A stretch of 52,344 nucleotides of DNA, from NCBI GenBank assembly GCA_903913915.1, contig CAIWNE010000025.1, positions 1 to 52,344 of the forward strand, written 5' to 3'. The DNA is from an uncultured Opitutia bacterium. GTDB lineage: Bacteria > Verrucomicrobiota > Verrucomicrobiia > Opitutales > UBA953. Of this stretch, positions 7,776 to 14,505 are shown piece after piece. Both the position numbers and the translations under genes were made by a program. Each line of letters opens with the position of its first letter. The stretch's first letter is position 1. The notes below the pieces were generated by a model, which worked only from the letters and a program-made list of their open reading frames with translations, ran no database searches and had not been told where the DNA came from.

Positions 7776-9146
7776 TCAGCGACCGAGCGTCGACCAGTAC
7801 TTGCCGAAGACCACGACCGAGAGGAAGTAGCCCAGGAGCACGTTCACGATCACGCCGGCCGTGAAGGCCAGGAACGGCTTGCGGCCGATCGAGGCGAGGT
7901 CGCGCCAGCGGGTCGAGAGCCCGATGCTCAGGAAGCAGAACGTGAAGGCCCAGACGCGCAGGTTCTTCAGCGGCCCGATGAGTTCCGGATCCAGCACGCG
8001 CTTGAAGTCGGCCGCCGGGTAGGTGGAGGCGACCCAGGCGACGATCAGCGAGCTCAGGAGGAAGCCCAGGACGAACTTCGGGAAACGGCGCCAGACTTCG
8101 CCGGCACCGACGCGGGTGTCCACGCCGGTGTCGCTCCAGCGGCTCACCGCGATGAACGAGAGCACGAAGGCCCAGATGCCCACCCAGAGGTCGCGGCCGA
8201 TCACCTTCATCAGCGTGAAGGCGTTCACCGCGTCGTCGGGCGTGCCCGCGATGCCCGGCACCTTGCCGGCGTAACCGCCATAAGTCTGCGCGGCGGCGAA
8301 ACCGGCCGCGTCGGCGAATTCGGAAGTGCCGATCCAGGCGCCGGCGACGCCGGTCGAGAGGCCGAAGAAGCGCGCCGCGAGCGGCAGGAGGAAGACCATG
8401 ACGATGGCCCAGAAGACCACGATGGTGATGGCGACGGGGCCCTGCTCCTTCTTCGCGCCGACCGCGCCGGCGACGGCGATGGAAGCCGAGACGCCGCAGA
8501 CCGCGCCGCCCGCGCCGAGGGTGGCGGCGAAGCGCTGGTCGAGGCCGAGGCGACGGGCCACGAAGAAGATCGTGCCGAAGGTCACGAGCGAGACCACGGC
8601 GGCCTGGCCGATGGCGACCGGGCCGGCGGAGAGGAGGAGGTTGAGCGGCAGGGTCGCGCCGAGGAGCACGATGCCCAGCTTCACGTAATACTCGACGCGC
8701 AGGCCTTCGCTCAGCCAGGCCGGCAGGCCGACGGCGTTGGAGATGAGCAGGCCGATCGCGAGGGCGACCAGCGGGGGCTCCAGCGTGTAGCGGCCGGCTT
8801 CGGCCCAGGCGCCGAGGAGGATGATCACCGTCGTGGCCGCGAAGATCCCCGCGAACGACAGCAGGAAGCGACGGAACGAGAGCCCGATGGAGCGCGCGCC
8901 CAGGCCAAGTCCGACGGCCAGCAGCGCGAACAGCGCCAGGTAACGCAACCAGGCCTGCCCCAGCTGCTGGAAGGCCACGCCCGCGTCGGTCCACTTGCCG
9001 GGCATCACCGCCAACCACTTCAGGCTGTTGCCGGACAGCACCAGCAGCGAGGCCGCGATCACGAAGCCGAGGCCGAGGAGGATGGCCCAGAAATCTTCGG
9101 TGCGGAACCAAGAACGGGTCGGAGCAGGGGCGTCAGGGGTAGACAT
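7776..9146 (-). CDS. YeiH/UPF0324-family putative sulfate exporter
   Basis: The protein has 456 residues, longer than the usual 330-350 because of an extra N-terminal membrane region. Ten or more hydrophobic segments are visible. Family hallmarks include LVALAIGLLISNAVGLP, VEYYVKLGIVLLGATLPLN, the GAGGAVCGVSASIAVA region, EFADAAGFAAAQTYG and the closing KPFLAFTAGVIVNVLLGYFLS. UPF0324 proteins are integral membrane proteins often annotated as sulfate or sulfite-type exporters; direct evidence for the substrate is thin. The ATG at 9146 is followed by MSTPDAPAPTRSW. Upstream is C-rich and has no Shine-Dalgarno site. The small Cys protein follows in the same transcript. Confidence 0.85.
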   Translation of the reverse strand: MSTPDAPAPTRSWFRTEDFWAILLGLGFVIAASLLVLSGNSLKWLAVMPGKWTDAGVAFQQLGQAWLRYLALFALLAVGLGLGARSIGLSFRRFLLSFAGIFAATTVIILLGAWAEAGRYTLEPPLVALAIGLLISNAVGLPAWLSEGLRVEYYVKLGIVLLGATLPLNLLLSAGPVAIGQAAVVSLVTFGTIFFVARRLGLDQRFAATLGAGGAVCGVSASIAVAGAVGAKKEQGPVAITIVVFWAIVMVFLLPLAARFFGLSTGVAGAWIGTSEFADAAGFAAAQTYGGYAGKVPGIAGTPDDAVNAFTLMKVIGRDLWVGIWAFVLSFIAVSRWSDTGVDTRVGAGEVWRRFPKFVLGFLLSSLIVAWVASTYPAADFKRVLDPELIGPLKNLRVWAFTFCFLSIGLSTRWRDLASIGRKPFLAFTAGVIVNVLLGYFLSVVVFGKYWSTLGR

Positions 9147-9199
9147 GGGGCAGGGCTTTTATCTCTCCCATTCCGAAACCAAGGGCGAACCTATTATGA

Positions 9200-9650
9200 G
9201 TCATAGCGGACTGCTGCAGACGCTCAAAGGGAAACCGGAAACCGGGATGGATGCTTCGGTCCTTTGCCCCCAGCTAATCATCCGGTCCTACTTTGAGCTG
9301 ACCCTCACCGCTCATACCTGCAATGGGTAGGGTCGAGCATCCCTGCTTGGCCGCTCGGCCGACCAAGGATGGTCGGCCCTACCTAATCCGTTCGCCGCAG
9401 GGCGAACCTAGGTAGGGGCACGATTCATCGTGCACTCAGCGACAGGAGGGTGCGGCGAAGCCGCGCCCCTACCTTTGGCCGCCCTGCGGCAGCCCCTGCC
9501 TCGTCCTGGTCCACTATGCCTCTACATTTGCCTCCCTTGTCCACCGGCCAACTTGTCAACGTGTCAACTAATGGGCGATTCTGAGCTTCCGAGCCTCTGC
9601 CTCCGTCTCCCCGGCCAACTGGCCAACCGATCAACAGATCAACTCTTCGC
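9200..9650. repeat. Composite repeat island between 9146 and 9656
   Basis: This gene-free stretch holds CTCAAAGGGAAACCGG...CCGGTCCTACTTTGAG (9223-9297), GGTAGGGTCGAGCATCCCTG...GGTCGGCCCTACC (9326-9382), GTTCGCCGCAGGGCGAAC (9389-9407), GGTAGGGGCACGATTCATCG (9413-9437), a GGCCGCCCTGCGGCAGCC hairpin (9478-9495) and CAACTTGTCAACGTGTCAAC / CAACCGATCAACAGATCAAC runs to 9645. Confidence 0.85.
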
Positions 9651-9655
9651 GTCGC

Positions 9656-9961
9656 TTACGCGACGTAATCCACGACGAGTGCTTTCTCGAGCACGTCGGG
9701 AAGCATCGCTACAAACTCTTGGTGCGCCGGCTCGTGGAGGTAGTGCTTCTCGAGGGATTCCTTCGAGGCGAACGTCAGCGTGAAGATATGGGTGAAACCC
9801 TGGTCCAATCCTTCCGGGCTCACGTTTGTGCCCCACTCGAAAGCCTTGATCGCCGGCAGCCTGCCCGGCAGCGCCTTGAAGGCCTCGATTACGCCACGGA
9901 CCTTGTCGGCCGGGGCTCCGTCCTTGAACTTGAAGATCACGATATGGCGATAGGAGCTCAT
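9656..9961 (-). CDS. Dabb-family (stress-responsive A/B barrel) protein
   Basis: The protein has 101 residues, the normal single-domain length. The sequence opens with YRHIVIFKFKDGAP, carries the long helix VRGVIEAFKALPGRLPAIKAF, then EWGTNVSPEGLDQGFTHIFTLTFASKESLEKHYLHEPAHQEF and ends VVDYVA. These are the classic Dabb landmarks (HIVxFKF, the GxN...G.TH...LTF strand and the YxxHPxH helix). Dabb proteins form dimeric ferredoxin-like alpha/beta barrels. Some are enzymes on small aromatics or polyketides, most are uncharacterised. It stands alone between two repeat islands. Confidence 0.9.
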   Translation of the reverse strand: MSSYRHIVIFKFKDGAPADKVRGVIEAFKALPGRLPAIKAFEWGTNVSPEGLDQGFTHIFTLTFASKESLEKHYLHEPAHQEFVAMLPDVLEKALVVDYVA

Positions 9962-10000
9962 GACGACGAAGGAGTCGCTTCCCCGCCGCTCGTCAACTCC

Positions 10001-10056
10001 AGGTAGGGATGACCGGCCCGGTCATCCGCGGGCGCGCGAGCCGCACGCCCCTACCT
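10001..10056. repeat. Single GGTAGGGATGACCGG hairpin repeat
   Basis: A further copy of the module seen at 4313 and 7257, ending CCCCTACC. It lies 40 bp upstream of the Dabb gene start. Confidence 0.85.
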
Positions 10057-10122
10057 CCCCTTTTGAAGTCGCAAATTGCGACTTCAAGTTTGGCCGACAC
10101 GCGGACTCATGCCGCAAGCCCC

Positions 10123-10158
10123 GCAAAAGAAAAACCCCGCGGATCGCAACCCGCGGGG
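10123..10158 (-). terminator. Rho-independent terminator
   Basis: A perfect 8-bp stem CCCCGCGG (10135-10142) / CCGCGGGG (10151-10158) with an 8-base loop. On the minus strand it is followed by a TTTTTCTTTTGC tract. It ends a transcript coming from the right that contains no evident ORF. Confidence 0.75.
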
Positions 10159-10325
10159 GGCTGTGAGGGCGTGGCACTGAGTCCAGCATACCCACAGGTA
10201 GGAAGATGGAAGTTAAAGATCCTGGAAGCCGTTCGGCAAGATTTATCACGTAAGCGGAAAATGGCCACGCCGCGACGATGTCACGCGTGACCCGTGTCTC
10301 AATGCGACACCCCTAAGGGGAATGT
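10128..10325 (-). ncRNA. Candidate structured non-coding RNA
   Basis: This roughly 200-base stretch is free of the repeat modules and of convincing ORFs, yet ends at a strong minus-strand terminator. GGCGTGGC (10168-10175) pairs perfectly with GCCACGCC (10264-10271), enclosing about 88 bases. A GCC-GTTC-GGC hairpin lies near the middle (about 10229-10238). Near the presumed 5' end are CCCCTTAGGGG (about 10310-10320) and a GTGTCGCATTGAGACAC hairpin. Size and the long closed hairpin are reminiscent of housekeeping small RNAs such as 6S, but I cannot match conserved positions. The 5' end is approximate. Confidence 0.4.
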
Positions 10326-10360
10326 ATCATGCGCAGACAGGCGAAGCCGCCTATACTGGC

Positions 10361-10783
10361 GGGGGAACTGCTGGCAGGCTGCGAAGCAATGCAGGAGCGA
10401 CACCCGAACATTCCATCACTCAAAGGGAAACCGGAGACCGGATGGGATGCTTCGGACCTATGGCCCCAGCTAACGTTCCGGTTCCCGGTCTCCCCTTGAG
10501 TTAGGCTTCTTCCATTATCCGTTCGCCGCAGGGCGAACCCAGGTAGGGGCACGATTTATCGTGCACTCCGCGACGGGAGGGCACGGCGAAGCCGCGCCCC
10601 TACCCTCGGCCGCCCTGCGGCGGCCGTGCTTCGCAGCAGTTCACCATGCCAGCAGTTCCCCCGCGCCGCTTCGGCGGATGCCTCCCTTGTCAACGTGTCA
10701 ACTTGCCAACCGGCCAACTAGTTTGTCTCCCCGGCCAACCGGCCAACTCATCAACAGATCAACTTACGCGCGGCTCCGCCGCG
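10361..10783. repeat. Composite repeat island
   Basis: Contains GGGGGAACTGCTGGCAGG (10361), the 82-bp inverted repeat CTCAAAGGGAAACCGG...CCGGTCTCCCCTTGAG (10419-10500), GTTCGCCGCAGGGCGAAC, GGTAGGGGCACGATTTATCG, GGCCGCCCTGCGGCGGCC (10608-10625), the CACCATGCCAGCAGTTCCCC module and GTCAACGTGTCAAC / CAACAGATCAAC runs. No gene is visible. Confidence 0.85.
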
Positions 10784-11026
10784 TCACGCCTTCAACTGCG
10801 CAAACCGCACATGCAGCAGCGCCCGGCCCTTGGCGGCGAAGACGCAGGAATCCTTGGTCGGGGAGAACTGGACCCCGTCGCACTTGGCCAGCTGGGCGCG
10901 CTGGACCGCGTAGGCACGATGCAGGAGCACCGAGCGGACGTGCTGCAGGATATCCTCGTCGGACTTCGCGAGGAAACCCGGCAGCTCCTCGACCTCGATC
11001 ACCAGACCAGGAAGACGCTTCGACAT
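10784..11026 (-). CDS. Small hypothetical protein
   Basis: The protein has 80 residues from the ATG at 11026 (MSKRLPGLVIEVEELPGF); a second ATG two codons upstream (11032) is equally possible and neither has a Shine-Dalgarno site. The sequence is a compact mixed alpha/beta protein: VIEVEELPGFLAKSDEDILQHVRSVLLHRAYAVQR, then FSPTKDSCVFAAKGRALLHVRFAQL. Two Cys residues are present without a clear motif. I do not recognise the family. It is flanked by repeat DNA on both sides and stands alone. Confidence 0.55.
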   Translation of the reverse strand: MSKRLPGLVIEVEELPGFLAKSDEDILQHVRSVLLHRAYAVQRAQLAKCDGVQFSPTKDSCVFAAKGRALLHVRFAQLKA

Positions 11027-11063
11027 GCCCATAAAAGAAAGAGGGCGCACGGGGGCCGTAAAG

Positions 11064-11175
11064 GAGGAAGAGGGGCTGAATTGAGGACTGAGTTGAGGGC
11101 AGCGTGGAGGACTGAATGGAGGGCTGAATTGAATATTGAGAGGGCTGAGTCGATGACCGAGGACTGAATCGATGG
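11064..11175. repeat. Degenerate tandem GAGGACTGAATTGAG-like repeat
   Basis: Roughly nine imperfect 12-17 bp units built on GGACTGA(A/G)T(T/G)GA run head to tail: GGGGCTGAATTGA, GGACTGAGTTGA, GGACTGAATGGA, GGGCTGAATTGA, GGGCTGAGTCGA and GGACTGAATCGA. All units have the same orientation. No ORF is supported. Confidence 0.75.
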
Positions 11176-11212
11176 CGGAATGGCTCAGGCCAGGCCGCCG
11201 TATGGTGGCCGC

Positions 11213-11346
11213 ATGGTAGGGGCGAGACTACGTCACGCCCTAGTTGTCTCGGGTAGGGACGGCTCTCCGAGCCGTCCGACCATCATCAAACTCGGCGGGC
11301 TCGGAGAGCCACGCCCTACCCTCGGTCGCGACACCGTCACGCCCCA
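11213..11346. repeat. GGTAGGG hairpin modules upstream of the small ORF at 11026
   Basis: Three more modules of the family: GGTAGGGGCGAGACTACGTC..CCTAG, GGTAGGGACGGCTCTCCGAGCCGTCC, and GGCTCGGAGAGCC..GCCCTACC followed by CGGTCGCGACACCGTCACG. The rest of the gap between 11027 and 11351 is the tandem repeat. Confidence 0.8.
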
Positions 11347-11351
11347 CCCGC

Positions 11352-11909
11352 TTATCGCTGCGGGACGCGGCGGAGCTTGGTGACGTCGTGACCGGTGGCG
11401 ACGAGCAGCGCGACCAGTTCCTGGTAACGTTTTTCAGGCAAGGTCTTCGAGCGGGCCATGATCCAGGCGTAGCCGCGATCCGGCACGCCGATGATCGTCG
11501 TCTCATAGGTATCGTCCAGGTAGACGATCAGGTAGGCCGACTTGAAGGGCCAGAGGAACTGCATGCGCCACTCCGCCTTTGTCTGCAGATTGTAGACGAA
11601 GCCGCGCGGGTGGTAGGTCTTCCACGGGCCGTCGAAGCCCCCGGCATTGAAGGTGTAGGTCGTGGCGATGGTGCCGTCGTCGTCGAGATGGTAGCTCTCG
11701 ACCCCGTTGTAAGCGTCGTCCTCGATGAACGCCGGGATGTGGGCGATCACGTGCCAGGCGCCCATGAAGCGCTCGAGCTGGACCGGCCGGTCGATGGCCC
11801 GCAGCGGTTCCCGCTGCGGCGCCGACTGGCAGCCAGCCAGCAAGCCGCCGACCATCAGCACGACGGCCACATAGGCCCAGACCTGCCCCAGCGAGACGAT
11901 GGTTTTCAT
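11352..11909 (-). CDS. blc: Outer-membrane lipocalin lipoprotein (Blc-like)
   Basis: The protein has 185 residues. The N-terminus carries a lipoprotein signal: a hydrophobic stretch AYVAVVLMVGGLLAGC with the lipid-attachment Cys at residue 27, followed by QSAPQ. The mature part is a lipocalin barrel: MGAWHVIAHIPAFIEDDAYNGVESYHLDDDG is the first-strand GxW motif region, then TTYTFNAGGFDGPW, FVYNLQTKAEWRMQFLWPFKSAYLIVYLDDTYETTIIGVPDRGYAWIMARSKTLPEKRY. The DRGYAWIMAR run is typical of Blc proteins, which bind fatty acids or lysophospholipids at the outer membrane and are often stress-induced. It is a single gene between repeat islands. Confidence 0.9.
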   Translation of the reverse strand: MKTIVSLGQVWAYVAVVLMVGGLLAGCQSAPQREPLRAIDRPVQLERFMGAWHVIAHIPAFIEDDAYNGVESYHLDDDGTIATTYTFNAGGFDGPWKTYHPRGFVYNLQTKAEWRMQFLWPFKSAYLIVYLDDTYETTIIGVPDRGYAWIMARSKTLPEKRYQELVALLVATGHDVTKLRRVPQR

Positions 11910-11959
11910 CCCTTCACCCTATCCCCTCTCCGCCCCTCCGCAACCCTCCCGGCCAGTCT

Positions 11960-12170
11960 CCTGGTAGGGGCGGCACCGCGCGCTGCCCTCGTTGCGTCTT
12001 TGTCTCAGGTAGGGTCGAGCATCCCGGCTCGACCGAGCGACCGACCCAAGCCCATCACCTCGATCCGCCGCCTCCCGCGCTGAGACCAAACAATAATGGG
12101 GTCTGACCCCATTGTCATCGCGCCGACCAAGGATGGTCGGCCCTACCCCTTCGGTCGCGATGCCATCGGG
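11960..12170. repeat. Repeat island before 12316, with GGGGTC palindrome
   Basis: Between 11910 and 12315 there is no gene. It holds GGTAGGGGCGGCACCGCGCG, GGTAGGGTCGAGCATCCCGG..GACCG, the palindrome ATGGGGTCTGACCCCAT (12098-12114), and GACCAAGGATGGTCGGCCCTACC (about 12125-12147). Positions 12049-12089 duplicate the 3' end of the gene at 12316-12948. Confidence 0.8.
12049..12089. repeat. Duplicated 41-bp gene-tail fragment (copy 1)
   Basis: Matches 12914-12954, which encodes the last residues (IASIRRLPR and stop) of the following gene, with about four mismatches. In both places a GGGGTC palindromic element begins within a few bases downstream. Confidence 0.85.
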
Positions 12171-12315
12171 CCCTCCCCCTTTGGCTTCGCCGCATACCAG
12201 CCTAAGCTAACTGCCTCTTTGCCGCTCCCAACCGCCAACCGCTAACCGCCACTACCTAACTAATATTCTTCTGCTGGAATATTTACTCCGGCTGATTCCG
12301 CCGCACGCTTAGGCC

Positions 12316-12948
12316 ATGACCTCCGGCGAATCTCCCATGGGCCCGCAGGCGCTGGAACAGCGGCTGCGTCAGCTCGAAGCGATCCACCGTTCCCTCGGCG
12401 AGCAGATCGCCGCGTTGCGGCTCATGCAGAAAGAATACGGCCTCGGGACCTTCTGCGGGACAATCGATCCACCGGAGCCTTATGGCCAGACGCCCGGCCT
12501 CGTCACCGGCGACCCGGCGCCGTACTCGCTCTCGGCACCTGCGGCCCAGCCCGAGCTGCAGGCCGAAGCACCGGCCAAGCCCGCCGCCCAACCTTCCGTC
12601 AGCGCGACGAAGCCCCTCGCCAAGAAATCCCAACCTAAGCGGATGACCGGATCGGCGACCAAGGAGCAGTTCGAGGAAGCCAGGGACATCATCATGGAAG
12701 GCTACATCCTGGATAAGCCCGAAGATGCGGACCGGATGCTCAAGACGCTCGTCTTCCGGATCCTCGACGGCGGCGCCAAGGGCTTCCGCGACGCCGCCCT
12801 GCCCTCAGCCCGCATCGCGGCCATGTATCTCATCGAACAGGCCGGCCTCAATCCCGGCCCAGGCTTCCACGTCTCCAAGCTGCGCTCGCTCCTGAAGCGA
12901 TACGTCCGCTTCGAGCCCATCGCCTCGATCCGCCGCCTGCCGCGCTGA
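12316..12948 (+). CDS. Hypothetical protein with coiled coil and Pro/Ala linker
   Basis: The protein has 210 residues in three parts. Residues about 8-45 (PQALEQRLRQLEAIHRSLGEQIAALRLMQKEYG) are a likely coiled coil. Residues about 65-112 are a Pro/Ala/Lys-rich linker. The final 95 residues are a compact helical domain (KEQFEEARDIIMEGYILDKPEDADRMLKTLVFRILDGG..). It ends in a basic tail FEPIASIRRLPR whose DNA is repeated at 12049-12089. I do not recognise the family; the domain could bind DNA or another protein. It lies directly before the RAYT element, with only 11 bp between its stop and the left palindrome. Confidence 0.6.
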   Translation: MTSGESPMGPQALEQRLRQLEAIHRSLGEQIAALRLMQKEYGLGTFCGTIDPPEPYGQTPGLVTGDPAPYSLSAPAAQPELQAEAPAKPAAQPSVSATKPLAKKSQPKRMTGSATKEQFEEARDIIMEGYILDKPEDADRMLKTLVFRILDGGAKGFRDAALPSARIAAMYLIEQAGLNPGPGFHVSKLRSLLKRYVRFEPIASIRRLPR

Positions 12949-12954
12949 CGCCAA
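12914..12954. repeat. Duplicated 41-bp gene-tail fragment (copy 2, inside gene end)
   Basis: This is the partner of 12049-12089. It covers the last coding triplets and stop of the 210-residue protein and runs up to the left RAYT-flanking palindrome. Confidence 0.85.
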
Positions 12955-12959
12955 GCCAA

Positions 12960-13051
12960 GGGGTCAGGCCGTACCTTAAAGTGGGCGTAACTAGATCCGC
13001 GCATCTAAGGCGTTTTTAGTTACACCCTGAACCAAGGTACGGCCTGACCCC
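12960..13051. repeat. REP/REPIN-type palindromic element, left of RAYT
   Basis: Terminal inverted repeats GGGGTCAGGCCGTACCTT and AAGGTACGGCCTGACCCC enclose an inner inverted pair GTAACTA ... TAGTTAC around ATCTAAGGCGTTTT. The second copy is at 14022-14114 in the same orientation. Confidence 0.92.
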
Positions 13052-13121
13052 GTTGGCTGAGCGGTTCGCATTAGGGAGTATCTGCGGTCGATGGGCTCGG
13101 CCTTGCCTGGACGATGCGTGG

Positions 13122-14021
13122 ATGGCTCGTCGTCGCCGGCTCATCTCCAACCAAGGCGCCTACCACGTCTACAATCGCGCCGAACTCGGCCAGCCGATCT
13201 TCGAGACCGATGCTGCCAAGCACGTCTTCCTAGAAACTATCTTAGCCACCGTCCGGCGCTTCGCCTGGCAGCTGCATGCCTTCGCGATCATGACCAATCA
13301 CTTCCATCTGGTCCTGACCACTCCCCGGGGCAACCTGAGCGAAGGCATGCACGCCCTCCAGTCGGCCTTCGCCAACAAGCACAAAGCCTTCCGAGGTTCC
13401 GTGGGCCACGTCTTCCAGTCACGTTTCGGGAGCGCGCATTATCCGGCCGGCCCATTGGCGGCCCGTAAGATCGACTACGTCCACCTCAACCCGGTCCGGG
13501 CCGGCATCGTCTCGCTCGAGGAACTTGGCGACTATCGTTGGACCAGCTTCCGCGCACTCCGCCGCCCGCATCAACGCGGCGAGCTCACCCTCGGGCTGGC
13601 GCTCACCTCTATGCACGGGCTGAGGGATGATTCCGCAGGATGGGATGCCTACGAGGAAAGGCTCCGGTTCGTCCTGGCGACCGAGGACCGTCCGGCGACC
13701 GACGAGGAACTGTTCGGACTGGTCCGCAAAGAGAAGGCTGGCCGGAGGGTCGACGGTGAAGGCCTGCCGGCGGTCGCAGGCAAAAGCCGCGAACTGCTCC
13801 GCGATGAGGAGCTCGTGCGCTGGGAAGATGCGTTCAAGGGGGCGCTTCACCTGGCTGGACGTACTGAAACGGAATTGGCATCCTTACCTCACGCTCAAGG
13901 GTGGAAGGTCAACCTCGCCAGACAGATGCGCGACCACCACGGCGCTAGCGCCAATTGGCTCGCCAAACGAATGGGGCTAAAATCAGGCGCCTACCTGCGG
14001 AAACTCCTCACCCAAGGATAA
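13122..14021 (+). CDS. REP-associated tyrosine transposase (RAYT, Y1_Tnp)
   Basis: The protein has 299 residues. The N-terminus (ARRRRLISNQGAYHVYNRAELGQPIF) and the HUH motif HFHLVL within IMTNHFHLVLTT identify an IS200/IS605-like Y1 transposase of the RAYT group. Other landmarks are SAFANKHKAFRGSVGHVFQSRFGS and YVHLNPVRAGIV with the catalytic-tyrosine-bearing helix (IDYVHLNPV). The C-terminal third (LFGLVRKEKAGRR..., then WLAKRMGLKSGAYLRKLL) resembles a helix-turn-helix DNA-binding region found in many RAYTs. RAYTs are single-copy, domesticated nickases linked to spread of REP hairpins. Start chosen at the ATG at 13122; upstream codons run into the palindrome. The gene is bracketed by two matching elements. 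Confidence 0.9.
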   Translation: MARRRRLISNQGAYHVYNRAELGQPIFETDAAKHVFLETILATVRRFAWQLHAFAIMTNHFHLVLTTPRGNLSEGMHALQSAFANKHKAFRGSVGHVFQSRFGSAHYPAGPLAARKIDYVHLNPVRAGIVSLEELGDYRWTSFRALRRPHQRGELTLGLALTSMHGLRDDSAGWDAYEERLRFVLATEDRPATDEELFGLVRKEKAGRRVDGEGLPAVAGKSRELLRDEELVRWEDAFKGALHLAGRTETELASLPHAQGWKVNLARQMRDHHGASANWLAKRMGLKSGAYLRKLLTQG

Positions 14022-14114
14022 GGGGTCAGGCCGTACCCTAAGGTTGGGTGTAACTAGATCTGCGTATCTAAGGCGTTTTTAGTTACACCCTAAATCAAGG
14101 TACGGCCTGACCCC
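14022..14114. repeat. REP/REPIN-type palindromic element, right of RAYT
   Basis: Begins one base after the RAYT stop. Same terminal inverted repeats (GGGGTCAGGCCGTACC / GGTACGGCCTGACCCC) and same core (GTAACTAGATCTGCGTATCT...TTTTTAGTTAC) as the left copy. It is followed by ATGTTCGGCC; a lone half-site GCGGCCTGACCCCGTGTTCGGCC lies at about 14191-14214. Confidence 0.92.
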
Positions 14115-14337
14115 ATGTTCGGCCAACTTCGATAACGCGCTCCTTAATTCGCGGCTTTCGGTTGTTTTTAGGAGCGCTCGCTCTCAGGTAGCGGCCTGAC
14201 CCCGTGTTCGGCCCCACGTCAGGATTCCTAGCGAGCACGATCTTGACGCATCTGGCCAAGACGACGCATGCATCCTGATAATTACGGTCTGCCAGTAATT
14301 CGAAGCCGGCTTCCGTAAGATCGTGAGACTCGGGCAT
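14095..14337 (-). CDS. Small hypothetical ORF, possibly a truncated gene
   Basis: Eighty residues from the ATG at 14337 (MPESHDLTEAGFELL...). The first half looks protein-like (AGFELLADRNYQDACVVLARCVKIVLARN). The second half is translated from the REP half-sites at 14102-14214 and is therefore suspect. It could be the 5' part of a gene cut by repeat insertion at the left edge of the defence island. It follows the Z1 gene on the same strand with a 168-bp gap and has no visible Shine-Dalgarno site. No family recognised. Confidence 0.3.
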   Translation of the reverse strand: MPESHDLTEAGFELLADRNYQDACVVLARCVKIVLARNPDVGPNTGSGRYLRASAPKNNRKPRIKERVIEVGRTWGQAVP

Positions 14338-14505
14338 GGTCAAAGGGTTCTACAGGATAAGCCATGCCATCATTGGCACAGCCATTTGATTGATCGCGCA
14401 GTAGTCTCCTTCTGCGCCGCCATAACGTTTACCGTTCATCCAGGACAACTCCCTGGCGCTTGAGGCATGGAATCGACGGATGAACGGGCTTTCCATGTGA
14501 AAAGG

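Noticed and set aside
7692-9206. Long plus-strand ORF opposite the YeiH-type transporter
   Set aside because: Glu/Asp/Arg-rich antisense translation of a GC-rich gene; no domain and wrong composition for a protein.
10784-11050. Longer form of the small ORF starting at 11050
   Set aside because: Extra residues come from the edge of the tandem repeat and use a non-ATG start.
12098-12114. ATGGGGTCTGACCCCAT as a terminator of the lipocalin or another gene
   Set aside because: No T-tract, no gene reading into it, and its core matches the REP element ends.
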